From Candidatus Manganitrophaceae bacterium (GTDB lineage: Bacteria; Nitrospirota; Nitrospiria; SBBL01; Manganitrophaceae): DNA of 64,000 bases. Both the position numbers and the translations under genes were made by a program. Shown here one piece after another: positions 9,586 through 17,575 of this stretch. Every line of letters starts with the position of its first letter. The first letter of the stretch is position 1. The DNA is taken from NCBI GenBank assembly GCA_016200325.1, contig JACQEZ010000020.1, forward strand, positions 372,001-436,000. The letters run 5' to 3'. The notes under the pieces are model-generated. The model searched no databases. It was not told the DNA's origin and was given only the letters and a program-made list of their open reading frames with translations.

Positions 9586-9966
9586 GTGAAGATACTCATC
9601 GTTGATGACTCGATTCCAATGCGGAGCGTGATGAGACAGATGCTCCAGCGGCTGGGACATCGTGCCATCGAAGCGGGAAACGGTAAGGAGGCGCTCGACC
9701 AACTCAATCACCATTCCGATGTCGGGGCAATCCTTCTCGATTGGAATATGCCGGAGATGGATGGGATGCAGTTTCTGGACACTTTCGGTCCCGGCCGCCA
9801 GGATAAACGACCGGCCGTCATCATCGTCTCAACGGAATCGGAGTTGAAGAAGATCATCCAGGCCATGGAGCGGGGAGCCGACGAATACATCATGAAGCCC
9901 TTTACCGAGGAAATCCTGGAAGAGAAACTGTCCATCTTAGGAATAGGGTCCGACCGGAATGAATGA
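9586..9966 (+). CDS. cheY: CheY-like single-domain response regulator
   Basis: This is a 126-residue stand-alone receiver domain. The acidic pair is at DD (residues 8-9), the phosphoacceptor Asp lies in ILLDWNMPEMDG, the switch Ser is in IIVSTES and the conserved Lys is in MKPF. It has no output domain, as for CheY, which diffuses from CheA to the flagellar motor. The gene start has GGGGG about 8 nt upstream (ATAGGGGGAATTC) and uses GTG. The 3' end overlaps cheB by 8 nt, so the two are translationally coupled. A second CheY lies downstream of cheR, and it is not possible to say which one contacts the motor. Confidence 0.9.
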   Translation: MKILIVDDSIPMRSVMRQMLQRLGHRAIEAGNGKEALDQLNHHSDVGAILLDWNMPEMDGMQFLDTFGPGRQDKRPAVIIVSTESELKKIIQAMERGADEYIMKPFTEEILEEKLSILGIGSDRNE

Positions 9967-11044
9967 CCCGATTCGCGTCATGATCATCGATGACTCCTCG
10001 GTGGTGCGCCGCGCCGTCACGGAGGCGCTCTCGCACGATCCGGATATCTCCATTCTCGGAACGGCTTCCAATGGGAAGATTGCGCTTCAGCGGATTGTGC
10101 AGTGGAATCCCGAGGTGCTGGTGCTCGATTTGGAAATGCCGGAAACGGACGGTTTTGAGCTGCTTCGGGCGTTGCGGGTGGATTTTCCAAAAATCCGAAC
10201 GATCATGTTCAGCAGCACAACACAGCGGGGGGCGGTTCAGACGATTGAAGCCCTCTCCTTGGGGGCAAGCGATTATGTCGCCAAGCCGACCGCGAGCCAT
10301 CCGGGAGGGTACAGCGAGGCGGTCAAGCAGGTGGCGGCCGAGCTGATCCCGAAGATTAAGCAGTTCCGCCCCCAATCGACCTGGACCAAAGTCGTTCAGA
10401 AGGAGGCGCCGCCGAACGAGGAGTTCACCCCAGAGCGTCTTTTTCGCCCGACCGCTCAGACGATTAAGGTCGTTGCCATCGGCGTTTCTACGGGAGGGCC
10501 TGCAGCACTCTATAAGCTCATTCCCGAGTTGTCTCAAAACTTTCCCGTTCCGATCATCATCGTTCAGCATATGCCGCCGGTATTCACCCGAATGCTGGCA
10601 GAGCGACTGGACCAAGCAAGTGCCATCCGAGTTGTGGAAGCGACGGATGGAATGGTCATCGAGCCGGGGGGCGCTTACATTGCCCCCGGAAATTACCATA
10701 TGACCGTTTGGCAAAGAGAGGGGAAAGCGGCGCTCGCGATGAACCAGGAGCCCCCGGTCAATTATTGTCGTCCCTCGGTCGATGTCCTGTTCCGATCGGT
10801 CGCAGAGGTCTATGGCGCCGATGCGCTCGGCATCGTGATGACGGGGATGGGCCAGGATGGGCTGGTGGGAGCGCGCGCGATGAAGGGGCGGGGCGCGGCC
10901 ATCTTTGCACAAGATCAAGCGAGCAGCGTGGTTTGGGGGATGCCTTCATTCATTGTTCGGGAAGGCTTGGCCGACTCTGTCGTCTCATTGGATCGAATGA
11001 AAACGGCGATTGAGGGATGCCTTCAGAAGGGAGGCCCACACTGA
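9959..11044 (+). CDS. cheB: Protein-glutamate methylesterase CheB
   Basis: The 361-residue protein joins an N-terminal receiver (acidic pair DD, phospho-Asp near residue 57 in LVLDLEMPETDG, Lys in AKPT) to a C-terminal methylesterase/deamidase. The catalytic triad is visible: Ser in GVSTGGP (about 176), His in QHMPP (about 203) and Asp in GMGQDG (about 298). CheB removes methyl groups from receptors and is activated by CheA phosphorylation, giving adaptation. It overlaps cheY by 8 nt, and its TGA stop overlaps the ATG of cheR. Confidence 0.95.
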   Translation: MNDPIRVMIIDDSSVVRRAVTEALSHDPDISILGTASNGKIALQRIVQWNPEVLVLDLEMPETDGFELLRALRVDFPKIRTIMFSSTTQRGAVQTIEALSLGASDYVAKPTASHPGGYSEAVKQVAAELIPKIKQFRPQSTWTKVVQKEAPPNEEFTPERLFRPTAQTIKVVAIGVSTGGPAALYKLIPELSQNFPVPIIIVQHMPPVFTRMLAERLDQASAIRVVEATDGMVIEPGGAYIAPGNYHMTVWQREGKAALAMNQEPPVNYCRPSVDVLFRSVAEVYGADALGIVMTGMGQDGLVGARAMKGRGAAIFAQDQASSVVWGMPSFIVREGLADSVVSLDRMKTAIEGCLQKGGPH

Positions 11045-11940
11045 TGGTCTCCAAGGAATCTCTTACATTCATTTTTTCTCTCCTTCAAAAAGAGAGCGGT
11101 TTGATCTTGGATAGCTCGAAGACCTATCTGGTTGAAGCACGGCTGGAACCGATCGTTGCGGGAGCGGGACTTCCCTCGATCGACGCGCTCTGTCAGCATC
11201 TGCGGACCCATCCCGGCAGCCCGTTGCGGCAAAGCGTCGTTGACGCCATGGCGACGAATGAAACCTCCTTTTTCCGGGATATGATCCCCTTTGAAGTCGT
11301 CAAGAACGTGATTCTGCCGGGGTTGCTGACGACGAATCAAAAGAGCCGGCAGATCCGTATCTGGAGCGCGGCCTGTGCGACCGGACAGGAACCTTACTCC
11401 CTTGCGATGCTTCTCTGCACGATGAAGACGATGTTGGAAGGCTGGAAGGTGGAAATTCTGGCGACCGATCTCGTGGAGCGTGTTTTAGACCGGGCGCGTG
11501 CCGGTGTCTACTCACAATATGAAATCCAGCGCGGTCTTCCAGCACCCTATATGACCCGCTTTTTTGAACAGACCGATTCCAACTGGAGGGTCAAAGTCGA
11601 GGTCAAAAAATGGATCGAATTCCGTCAGCTAAACCTCCTCTCTGATTTCAGGTTCCTCGGTCCGTTCGACATCATCTTCTGCCGAAACATTCTCATTTAT
11701 CTGGACCTGCCGTTGAAGAAAGCGATTTTGGAACGGATGGCCGATTGTCTCACTCCAAACGGCATGCTCTTTCTCGGCGGAGGAGAGACCTCTCTCGGCA
11801 TCACCGATATTTTTACCCGGACGGAAGTCGACCGGGCTGTTTATTACAAAAAGAACGATGGCCACTCGAGCCGCCCCCTCTCCTTACGGCCGGAAGTGCT
11901 CGGTAAGGGGGATGGGACATCCTTCCAAAGAAAACAATAG
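11044..11940 (+). CDS. cheR: Chemotaxis protein methyltransferase CheR
   Basis: About 298 residues: an N-terminal helical domain (FSLLQKESGLILDSSKTYLVEARL) and a SAM-dependent methyltransferase domain with the glycine-rich loop IWSAACATGQEPYS and FFRD upstream of it. It methylates receptor glutamates with SAM. I prefer the ATG at 11044, which shares bases with the cheB stop (TGATG) and has AGGGAGG about 9 nt upstream. An in-frame ATG at 11017 would add nine residues not typical of the family. No TPR or receptor-tether domain is present. Confidence 0.94.
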   Translation: MVSKESLTFIFSLLQKESGLILDSSKTYLVEARLEPIVAGAGLPSIDALCQHLRTHPGSPLRQSVVDAMATNETSFFRDMIPFEVVKNVILPGLLTTNQKSRQIRIWSAACATGQEPYSLAMLLCTMKTMLEGWKVEILATDLVERVLDRARAGVYSQYEIQRGLPAPYMTRFFEQTDSNWRVKVEVKKWIEFRQLNLLSDFRFLGPFDIIFCRNILIYLDLPLKKAILERMADCLTPNGMLFLGGGETSLGITDIFTRTEVDRAVYYKKNDGHSSRPLSLRPEVLGKGDGTSFQRKQ

Positions 11941-11972
11941 AAAGCGGAAGCATATGAAAAAAGGAGCGTACG

Positions 11973-12356
11973 ATGCTTGATCCGAATATGAAGGTCCTTG
12001 TTGTTGACGATATGTCTTCGATGAGGAGAATCATTAAGAACACACTGAAGCAGTTGGGTTTCCCGAACGTCGACGAGGCGGAAGACGGCGCCAAGGCGTT
12101 GGAGAAGGTACGCAGCGAGCCGTTTGATCTCGTGATCAGCGACTGGAACATGCCGATCATGAACGGCCTCGACCTCTTGAAGGCGATCCGTCAGGATGCG
12201 AAGATCTCATCATTGCCGGTGTTGATGGTCACCACGGAGGCGGAGATGGATCATATCCTCGAAGCAATCCGGTCGGGCGTGAACAGCTACATCCTCAAGC
12301 CCTTTACGACGGAGACGATGAAAGAAAAAATCGACAAAGCATTCAAGCAGGCGTAA
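11973..12356 (+). CDS. cheY: CheY response regulator (second copy)
   Basis: A 127-residue receiver with all key residues: DD at about 11-12 (VVDDMSS), phospho-Asp in VISDWNMPIMNG, Thr in MVTTEAE, Lys in LKPF. It is closer in wording to flagellar CheY proteins (ISDWNMP, VTTEAE) than the first copy, so it is the better candidate for the motor-binding CheY. AAAGGAG lies upstream of the ATG, and cheZ follows by 76 bp, consistent with a phosphatase/substrate pair. Confidence 0.92.
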   Translation: MLDPNMKVLVVDDMSSMRRIIKNTLKQLGFPNVDEAEDGAKALEKVRSEPFDLVISDWNMPIMNGLDLLKAIRQDAKISSLPVLMVTTEAEMDHILEAIRSGVNSYILKPFTTETMKEKIDKAFKQA

Positions 12357-12432
12357 GGCAGGCGTCGGATGAAAGCGATGCGATCTTAATTACGGTCGAG
12401 AGAAGAAACATCATTCTGAAAGGAACGTCTGG

Positions 12433-13122
12433 ATGGATCTCCATGAACGGCGATTAGAGGACGATAGTATTCGGAGCCTGCTCCAAGCGGCGCGTCGGAT
12501 TGTTGAAGGGAACCTCCAGAAAGAGGGAGACGAAAGGCGCTCACGGGAGACCCACCGATTAGCCGATTATCTTAAAGCGATTTCTCAAAAATTGCAGACG
12601 GCCGAAATGGAAATCGAGGGCGCATCGACACAGATCCCATACGGAACCGACCAGCTCAGCGGGGTCGCCCGGTTTACGGAGCAAGAGATTCATCGTGTTC
12701 TGGGCTTTGCCGAGAAGGCGCTCGCGAGTCATGACAAGCTTCTGATCCAGTGGGACGGGTTAAAAGGCGATCTCAGGCAAGGGGTGAATAGCGCTGAGCG
12801 CCGGAACCGCAGATTCAGTGATCTTGAAGCGGCTCTGGGAGAAGAGAAAAAGACCCTGATGGATTTGATGACGGCGCTCTCCTTCCAGGATGTCGCCGCA
12901 CAATGGCTTAAAAAAATCTCCTCGGATATGAACGGCGTTCAATCACGTATTAAGAAATTAAACGGTTCCTTAAATCCCAGAGGGATCGACTCCAGCAGGC
13001 AGACCGCCCCGGAAAGAGCCGAAATGGCGGATACTTTCTCGAAGACTGCCGGCCGTTTTTCAGGGGTGGGGAAAATGGCCCAAGCGGATGTTGATCGCCT
13101 ATTGAAGGAGCATGGCCTTTAA
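12433..13122 (+). CDS. cheZ: CheY-P phosphatase CheZ
   Basis: The 229-residue, almost wholly helical protein carries the CheZ active-site signature: FQDVAAQW at about residues 151-158, with Asp and Gln spaced four apart as in the E. coli DFQDLTGQ motif. The Gln orients the water that attacks CheY-P. The last residues (ADVDRLLKEHGL) resemble the CheZ C-terminal peptide that docks on CheY. It lies directly downstream of cheY, so signal termination here uses CheZ rather than CheC or CheX. The middle is more divergent from proteobacterial CheZ. Confidence 0.88.
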   Translation: MDLHERRLEDDSIRSLLQAARRIVEGNLQKEGDERRSRETHRLADYLKAISQKLQTAEMEIEGASTQIPYGTDQLSGVARFTEQEIHRVLGFAEKALASHDKLLIQWDGLKGDLRQGVNSAERRNRRFSDLEAALGEEKKTLMDLMTALSFQDVAAQWLKKISSDMNGVQSRIKKLNGSLNPRGIDSSRQTAPERAEMADTFSKTAGRFSGVGKMAQADVDRLLKEHGL

Positions 13123-13133
13123 TCGATGTCTCC

Positions 13134-13163
13134 GGTAATTCATTCGCTCCACTCATAATTACC
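13134..13163 (+). other. Inverted repeat after cheZ
   Basis: GGTAATT and AATTACC form a 7-bp perfect stem with a 16-nt loop just downstream of the cheZ stop. There is no T-run. It may be a weak terminator or incidental. Confidence 0.3.
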
Positions 13164-13282
13164 CTCCGGTATTTTACCTCATGAGTTTCTGATAGAACTA
13201 AGGAAAGTACGCCGAACCACCTTCAGCGGAAAGGTTTTATCCCTCTTTTTTCATCCTCCCGCTCCAGACCCGCCATCGACAT

Positions 13283-13309
13283 TCAAGTTTTAGATCAATA
13301 GACCGATAA
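13283..13309 (+). promoter_or_regulatory. Sigma-28 (FliA) promoter for flgM-csrA
   Basis: TCAAGTTT, an 11-bp spacer and ACCGATAA match the flagellar sigma-28 consensus (TAAAGTTT-N11-GCCGATAA) at 7 of 8 positions in each box with exact spacing. The predicted start is about 30 nt before the flgM-like gene. FliA-dependent control of its own anti-sigma factor is a known circuit. Confidence 0.75.
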
Positions 13310-13345
13310 GAAATATAGCAGTGCACTCGACCGGGTGCGATGTGA

Positions 13346-13666
13346 GTGAGGAGTGTTGCAGTGCCTGGCGAAGACCGGATCTATTTCTTGGAGACCCTTC
13401 TTTTCGGTATGAAGGGGAGTGACGATGACCGCAAGACGTTCTCCTCTTCGGACCGATCGGGTCGGGCCGGGTTCGACCCGATCGAAGCTTTTAAAAAGAG
13501 GAAGGCACATCGCCAGATTAAAGAAGCGATTTTCTCTCTCCCTGAAATTCGAACCGATCGGGTCGCGGCATTCCAACAGAGGATTAAGGGGGCGGGATAT
13601 CACATACAAGGAGAGGTCCTCCTTGAAAAGGTAATCCGTGCGGCCTTGCTGGATGCCCTCTTCTAA
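13346..13666 (+). CDS. flgM: FlgM-like anti-sigma-28 factor
   Basis: The product has up to 106 residues. The C-terminal half has the FlgM pattern: [21 protein letters not shown] followed by an amphipathic helix ([15 protein letters not shown]). The N-terminal half is charged and likely disordered, also typical of FlgM, which holds sigma-28 inactive until it is exported through the flagellar hook. The start is uncertain: GTG at 13346, GTG at 13361 or ATG at 13409. A strong sigma-28 promoter upstream and csrA downstream support the call. Confidence 0.75.
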   Translation: MRSVAVPGEDRIYFLETLLFGMKGSDDDRKTFSSSDRSGRAGFDPIEAFKKRKAHRQIKEAIFSLPEIRTDRVAAFQQRIKGAGYHIQGEVLLEKVIRAALLDALF

Positions 13667-13722
13667 CAGGTTCGAGAGGCATAACCGATTGCGGTTTACT
13701 GATTGTTTCCGGAGGTAAGCAG

Positions 13723-13977
13723 ATGCTGATCTTAACGCGAAAAGTAGGGGAAGGGATTCTCATCGGGGATGAGATTCATATCATGGTTTTGGAGGTGAAG
13801 GGGGGCCAGGTTCGCATCGGGATCGATGCTCCATCGGAAACACAAATTTATCGGGACGAGATTTATGCGAACCTGGTGACGGAGAATAAACGGACCGTCC
13901 ATCCGGACCGGAAAAATTTAAAAAAAGCCCTCGATCGGATCTCGAAGCTCAAAAAGGGAAAAGGGGAATCGTCCTAA
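13723..13977 (+). CDS. csrA: Carbon storage regulator CsrA
   Basis: The 84-residue protein begins [18 protein letters not shown], the invariant CsrA start with the RNA-binding Arg of strand 1, and has VRIGIDAP in the core. CsrA dimers bind GGA motifs in mRNA leaders and repress translation, including of flagellin in many bacteria. The C-terminal tail is Lys-rich and longer than the about 61-residue E. coli form. GGAGG lies 8 nt before the ATG. It is probably co-transcribed with flgM. The usual antagonist gene fliW is not in the window. Confidence 0.95.
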   Translation: MLILTRKVGEGILIGDEIHIMVLEVKGGQVRIGIDAPSETQIYRDEIYANLVTENKRTVHPDRKNLKKALDRISKLKKGKGESS

Positions 13978-14050
13978 GGGACGCTCCTTTTTCCCGTTCG
14001 GGTCTGTAAAAGTATTCCTCGATTTATCTTCCCTCGAAAAGGGTCAACGA

Positions 14051-14074
14051 CCCACTTGCCCATTTACCCATTTG
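14051..14074 (+). repeat. Three copies of an 8-bp tandem repeat
   Basis: CCCACTTG, CCCATTTA and CCCATTTG follow each other in the 246-bp gap between csrA and the GGDEF gene. The rest of that gap shows an imperfect hairpin from the csrA 3' end (GGGAAAAGG with CCTTTTTCCC) and no gene. Confidence 0.4.
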
Positions 14075-14223
14075 CCATCGATCGGCTCGTCAAGAAAATG
14101 ACGACGGGTGTCAATAAGGAAAGCGGAATGCCTTTCTATCCGCCCATTCCGTTCCATCATCATTCATAAAAGCGGCGATCTTTCTCCGGACGATCTTTTC
14201 TTTAGGGGCATAAGCATTGCATT

Positions 14224-15705
14224 ATGCTTTGCGGCAAGAGATCTGTTCTGGAGTGGCGGCTTCCTATGAAAGAATTGGCGCGCGTTCTTTTTATCGATCA
14301 AGAATCGAAAGGACCGGATAACGCATGCCGGTTTCTGCAGAGACGGGGATTCTCGGTCTCCTCGATTCCAATTTCTTTAAGAAACGAAGCCATTTTAAAA
14401 GTCATTGAATTTAGAAAGACCGATGTGGTCGTCATCAACGGAGACCTTTCGTCGGAGAAGGTCCTCGACTTTCTAAAAAAACTTCACTCGCTTCGCTACT
14501 CCATTCCCTGTATCGTCGTCTCTTCGGTGATCTCAAGCATCCACAAGATGGCCGCATTCCGGGCGGGGGCGTATGATATTTTGCGACATCCTGTTTCTTT
14601 AGGGCGGTTGGAGAAAGCGATTCGGCAAGGATTAAAGCTTCGCGAAAGGTCGGCCCCGGTGCTCGACCGTCCAAACCTGCAGGAAGAGCGGGATCGGCTC
14701 CTGAAATGGAACGATGACCTCGGGCGGTTGCATCGACTCAACCAGAGCCTCTGCGAGTCGCTCAATCTCGATGAAGTCGTACAATCTCTGATGATGAATT
14801 TGAAAACGATTGTACGCTACGATGTCGCTTGGCTCTTTGTAAAGAGCGGGGACAAGGTACAGGTCTACTCCAGCCGGAAGCGGTCCGCCCTGCTTTTAGA
14901 CAACCTTTCAAATGAAACCTCTCGAAGCGGCCAAGCATTCATCGAAACGGGTGAGCTTCCGTCGGGCGCCGTCGTGCTGGAGGAAGGCGCCGAAATCGTT
15001 GTGCCGCTCCGTGTTGCCTCAAAGAAGGTCGGATTATTGAGGTTGACTCGAAATTCAAGCGACGTTTTTAACGACTATGAGTCAAAAATCCTCGGAATGA
15101 TTGCCACATCGCTCTCCCTGGCCGTTCGAAATGCGGAGATCCACCGACATGTCCAGGAGCTGGCGGTGAAAGATGAATTGACCGCCCTCTTGAACCGCCG
15201 CGCTTTTCTGAATGCGGTCGGTCGAGAGTTCAAACGGGTCGTCCGGCATGAAATGCCGCTGGCGCTCGTTCTGATCGACATCGATCACTTTAAGGAGATC
15301 AACGATCGATATGGCCACCTGATCGGTGATCAGGTGATCCGGGACTTGGCGCAGGTTCTAAATCGCTCGGTCCGCGATGTCGATACCATCGCCAGGTATG
15401 GCGGTGACGAATTCGTCATTATTCTTCCGAGGACCAACCTCGGAGAAGCATTGATTGCCGCGGAACGGATAAAAAAGACCGTTCGCACAAATACCTTCAA
15501 TATCGACCGACGTCCTGTCGAGATTACGGTGAGCATGGGCATCGCCCATTGCCCGCTGCCGCAGATCCAATCGCCCGAAGACCTCTTCCGGGTGGCCGAC
15601 CAAGCCTTGTATACCGCAAAGAAGAAGGGCCGAAACCGAATCGGGACTCCTCCTGTACCCGCGACCCTGGTGAAGAAGGAGACCGAAGTCTCCACCCATG
15701 CTTGA
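14224..15705 (+). CDS. Diguanylate cyclase with degenerate receiver and GAF domains
   Basis: Up to 493 residues, in three parts. The first is a receiver-like domain (about 15-140) whose phosphoacceptor position reads VVINGDLS (Asn for Asp), whose acidic pair is DQ and whose conserved Lys is replaced (RHPVS). The second is a GAF domain (about 175-310). The third is a GGDEF domain with YGGDEF at about 392-397 and an RxxD inhibitory site (RDVD) exactly five residues upstream. It should make cyclic di-GMP from GTP with product inhibition, while the receiver is unlikely to be phosphorylated. The start could be the ATG at 14224 or at 14266; neither has a good ribosome site. It sits after csrA, fitting a motility/attachment switch. 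Confidence 0.88.
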   Translation: MLCGKRSVLEWRLPMKELARVLFIDQESKGPDNACRFLQRRGFSVSSIPISLRNEAILKVIEFRKTDVVVINGDLSSEKVLDFLKKLHSLRYSIPCIVVSSVISSIHKMAAFRAGAYDILRHPVSLGRLEKAIRQGLKLRERSAPVLDRPNLQEERDRLLKWNDDLGRLHRLNQSLCESLNLDEVVQSLMMNLKTIVRYDVAWLFVKSGDKVQVYSSRKRSALLLDNLSNETSRSGQAFIETGELPSGAVVLEEGAEIVVPLRVASKKVGLLRLTRNSSDVFNDYESKILGMIATSLSLAVRNAEIHRHVQELAVKDELTALLNRRAFLNAVGREFKRVVRHEMPLALVLIDIDHFKEINDRYGHLIGDQVIRDLAQVLNRSVRDVDTIARYGGDEFVIILPRTNLGEALIAAERIKKTVRTNTFNIDRRPVEITVSMGIAHCPLPQIQSPEDLFRVADQALYTAKKKGRNRIGTPPVPATLVKKETEVSTHA

Positions 15706-15836
15706 ACAGTATGCGGCCTAACGCGCGCTGACCGGATGATCGGGTGAGATCGTTTGATTCCCGAGCGCGTCGCAGGGTTCGGGCCGAATAAGAATGCGAG
15801 AGGCCGAGAGGATAGACGCGATCTTACGATAAGATA

Positions 15837-15865
15837 TTGACTTTTGAGCGTCAGAGGCATATTCT
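15837..15865 (+). promoter_or_regulatory. Sigma-70 promoter upstream of the FlgT_C-like gene
   Basis: TTGACT (5/6), a 17-bp spacer and TATTCT (4/6). The predicted start leaves about 40 nt before the ATG at 15911. It begins a new transcription unit after the chemotaxis locus. Confidence 0.55.
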
Positions 15866-15910
15866 CCAAGACTTGTATCCGCTGAACATCGTTTGAATAT
15901 ATCCGGGGTG

Positions 15911-16675
15911 ATGTTGAAAAGAGGGCAGTTTCTTTTTTTAGCGCTAATGCTCCTTTTGATTTTTCCGATCCCGGGTCTCCCCGCGACCGAAACAGGGAAC
16001 CTGCAAGGAAATATCGACGACGTAGCAAAGGCGATCCTGACCTATTTCCCGAAGGTGAGCGGTAAGGTCACCGCGGTCGAAGGGGAAGTGATTACCGTCG
16101 ACTTCGGAAAAGAGAAGGGGGTCACGCCGGGCGCTCTCCTTTCCGTCTATCGCGAGAAGGAGCCATTTTCCCATCCGATTACCGGTATCCCGTTGGGGCG
16201 GTTCGAAGAGGCGGTCGGAACCATTGAAGTTGACCAGGTGGAGCAGGCTCGTTTAACGGCGCGAAATACCGCTCAGGCCGGCATCGTCCGGGTGGGGGAT
16301 CAAGTCCGCATTACGGCGACGCGGATCCCGATCGGCGTCACCCTTGTTTCTCAGGAGGGCCCCGGTTTTCTGGCGACCGAGCTGGTCTCGGCTCTCGCGG
16401 AAACAGGGCGATTTCGGGTTGATCTTCTCCCCTCACAGGCCGACCCGAGTGAGGCCTTGAAAAAGAATGATCTCTATCTGATCCGTTTGGCCACCTCCAA
16501 AGAGGAGGGCCGGTTTATGATGCAGCTGAAAATTGAAAATACCCAGACCGGCCGATCACTTTCCGACATGGCGGTCCAGATCGTTCAATCGGAAGAGAGC
16601 GACTTAATCCTCGAACACCTGCAGTATCAGCTTTTTCAACAACAGCAGCAACAGCAGCAACAAAAGAATCCATAG
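15911..16675 (+). CDS. Exported FlgT C-terminal-domain-like protein with a poly-Gln tail
   Basis: About 254 residues with a clear signal peptide (hydrophobic core near residues 6-22, cleavage near LPA-TE). Residues about 45-140 resemble the FlgT_C type beta-domain (GKVTAVEGEVITVDFG, GVTPGALLSVYR, VRVGDQVRI). The C-terminal part has a mixed alpha/beta pattern. The protein ends in a run of about nine Gln encoded by mixed CAA/CAG codons. FlgT helps assemble the flagellar H-ring in Vibrio, but the same fold occurs in other envelope proteins, so a flagellar role is only suggested. I chose the ATG at 15911 over a TTG at 15893 because it gives a normal signal peptide. Confidence 0.65.
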   Translation: MLKRGQFLFLALMLLLIFPIPGLPATETGNLQGNIDDVAKAILTYFPKVSGKVTAVEGEVITVDFGKEKGVTPGALLSVYREKEPFSHPITGIPLGRFEEAVGTIEVDQVEQARLTARNTAQAGIVRVGDQVRITATRIPIGVTLVSQEGPGFLATELVSALAETGRFRVDLLPSQADPSEALKKNDLYLIRLATSKEEGRFMMQLKIENTQTGRSLSDMAVQIVQSEESDLILEHLQYQLFQQQQQQQQQKNP

Positions 16676-16705
16676 CGGCGGCTTTTCTGTAGGAAAGTGG
16701 AATCA

Positions 16706-17575
16706 ATGGTATCTCGGACAAAGGATTTGGAGCAGCTGGGGGAAAAATCACTCCAGGCCCTGGTCGATCATCAGAACCTTCCCGAGCATGTAGCAATTAT
16801 CATGGATGGGAATGGGCGTTGGGCCGCCGAACGGTATCTGCCTCGCATCGCCGGTCATCGGCGCGGGATCCAATCGGTCCGGGAGATCGTGACCTTCTCG
16901 AGGGAAATCGGCATCAAAGTGCTGACGCTTTTCGCCTTTTCGAACGAGAACTGGAATCGTCCTTCTACAGAAATTTCCCAATTAATGATGCTTTTGGAGA
17001 GATACTTAAAGCAAGAGTTGAAGACGATGACGGAGAATCAGATCCGATTTCGAGCCGTTGGACAGATCGAGCGGCTTCCTGGATCGGTCCTCCGGATGAT
17101 CCGATCGGTCGAAGAGAAGACGGCAAAACATGAAAAGATGACATTGATTCTGGCGCTCAGCTATGGCGGGCGGAGCGAAATCGTCGATGCCGTTAGGCGG
17201 GTGGTCGAAGATGTGCAGCAGGAGAAGCTCTCCATGAAGGATCTCGATGAGCAGACCTTCTCGCACTATCTCCATACCCAGGAGGTCCCCGATCCAGACC
17301 TGATGATCCGGACGAGCGGGGAGGTTCGGATCAGCAACTTTCTTCTCTGGCAATTGGCTTACACCGAGCTCTACTTTACGCAGACTTATTGGCCCGACTT
17401 TAGAAGGAAAGACTTTCTCCTCGCTCTGCTCGATTATCAGGCGAGGGAACGCCGCTTTGGCCTGGTGAAGGAACAGGTCGCGAACCCGAACGGAGCGGGA
17501 AAGGGGGGGGCGCCCGGTTTCTCCGGAAAGTCGCTCTCCGGGGAGCCGACTGCGGGAGAAGAGCGTGACTTCTAA
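16706..17575 (+). CDS. uppS: Isoprenyl transferase (undecaprenyl diphosphate synthase)
   Basis: About 289 residues. The cis-prenyltransferase signature is complete: HVAIIMDGNGRWA with the catalytic Asp, HRRG, NWNRP in the FSNENW region, and DLMIRTSGEVRISNFLLWQ near the end. The enzyme adds isopentenyl units to farnesyl-PP to make the C55 lipid carrier for peptidoglycan. The ATG at 16706 has AGGAAAG about 8 nt upstream and is preferred over an in-frame GTG nine bases earlier. The Gly/Pro-rich C-terminal tail overlaps cdsA by 11 nt. Confidence 0.95.
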   Translation: MVSRTKDLEQLGEKSLQALVDHQNLPEHVAIIMDGNGRWAAERYLPRIAGHRRGIQSVREIVTFSREIGIKVLTLFAFSNENWNRPSTEISQLMMLLERYLKQELKTMTENQIRFRAVGQIERLPGSVLRMIRSVEEKTAKHEKMTLILALSYGGRSEIVDAVRRVVEDVQQEKLSMKDLDEQTFSHYLHTQEVPDPDLMIRTSGEVRISNFLLWQLAYTELYFTQTYWPDFRRKDFLLALLDYQARERRFGLVKEQVANPNGAGKGGAPGFSGKSLSGEPTAGEERDF

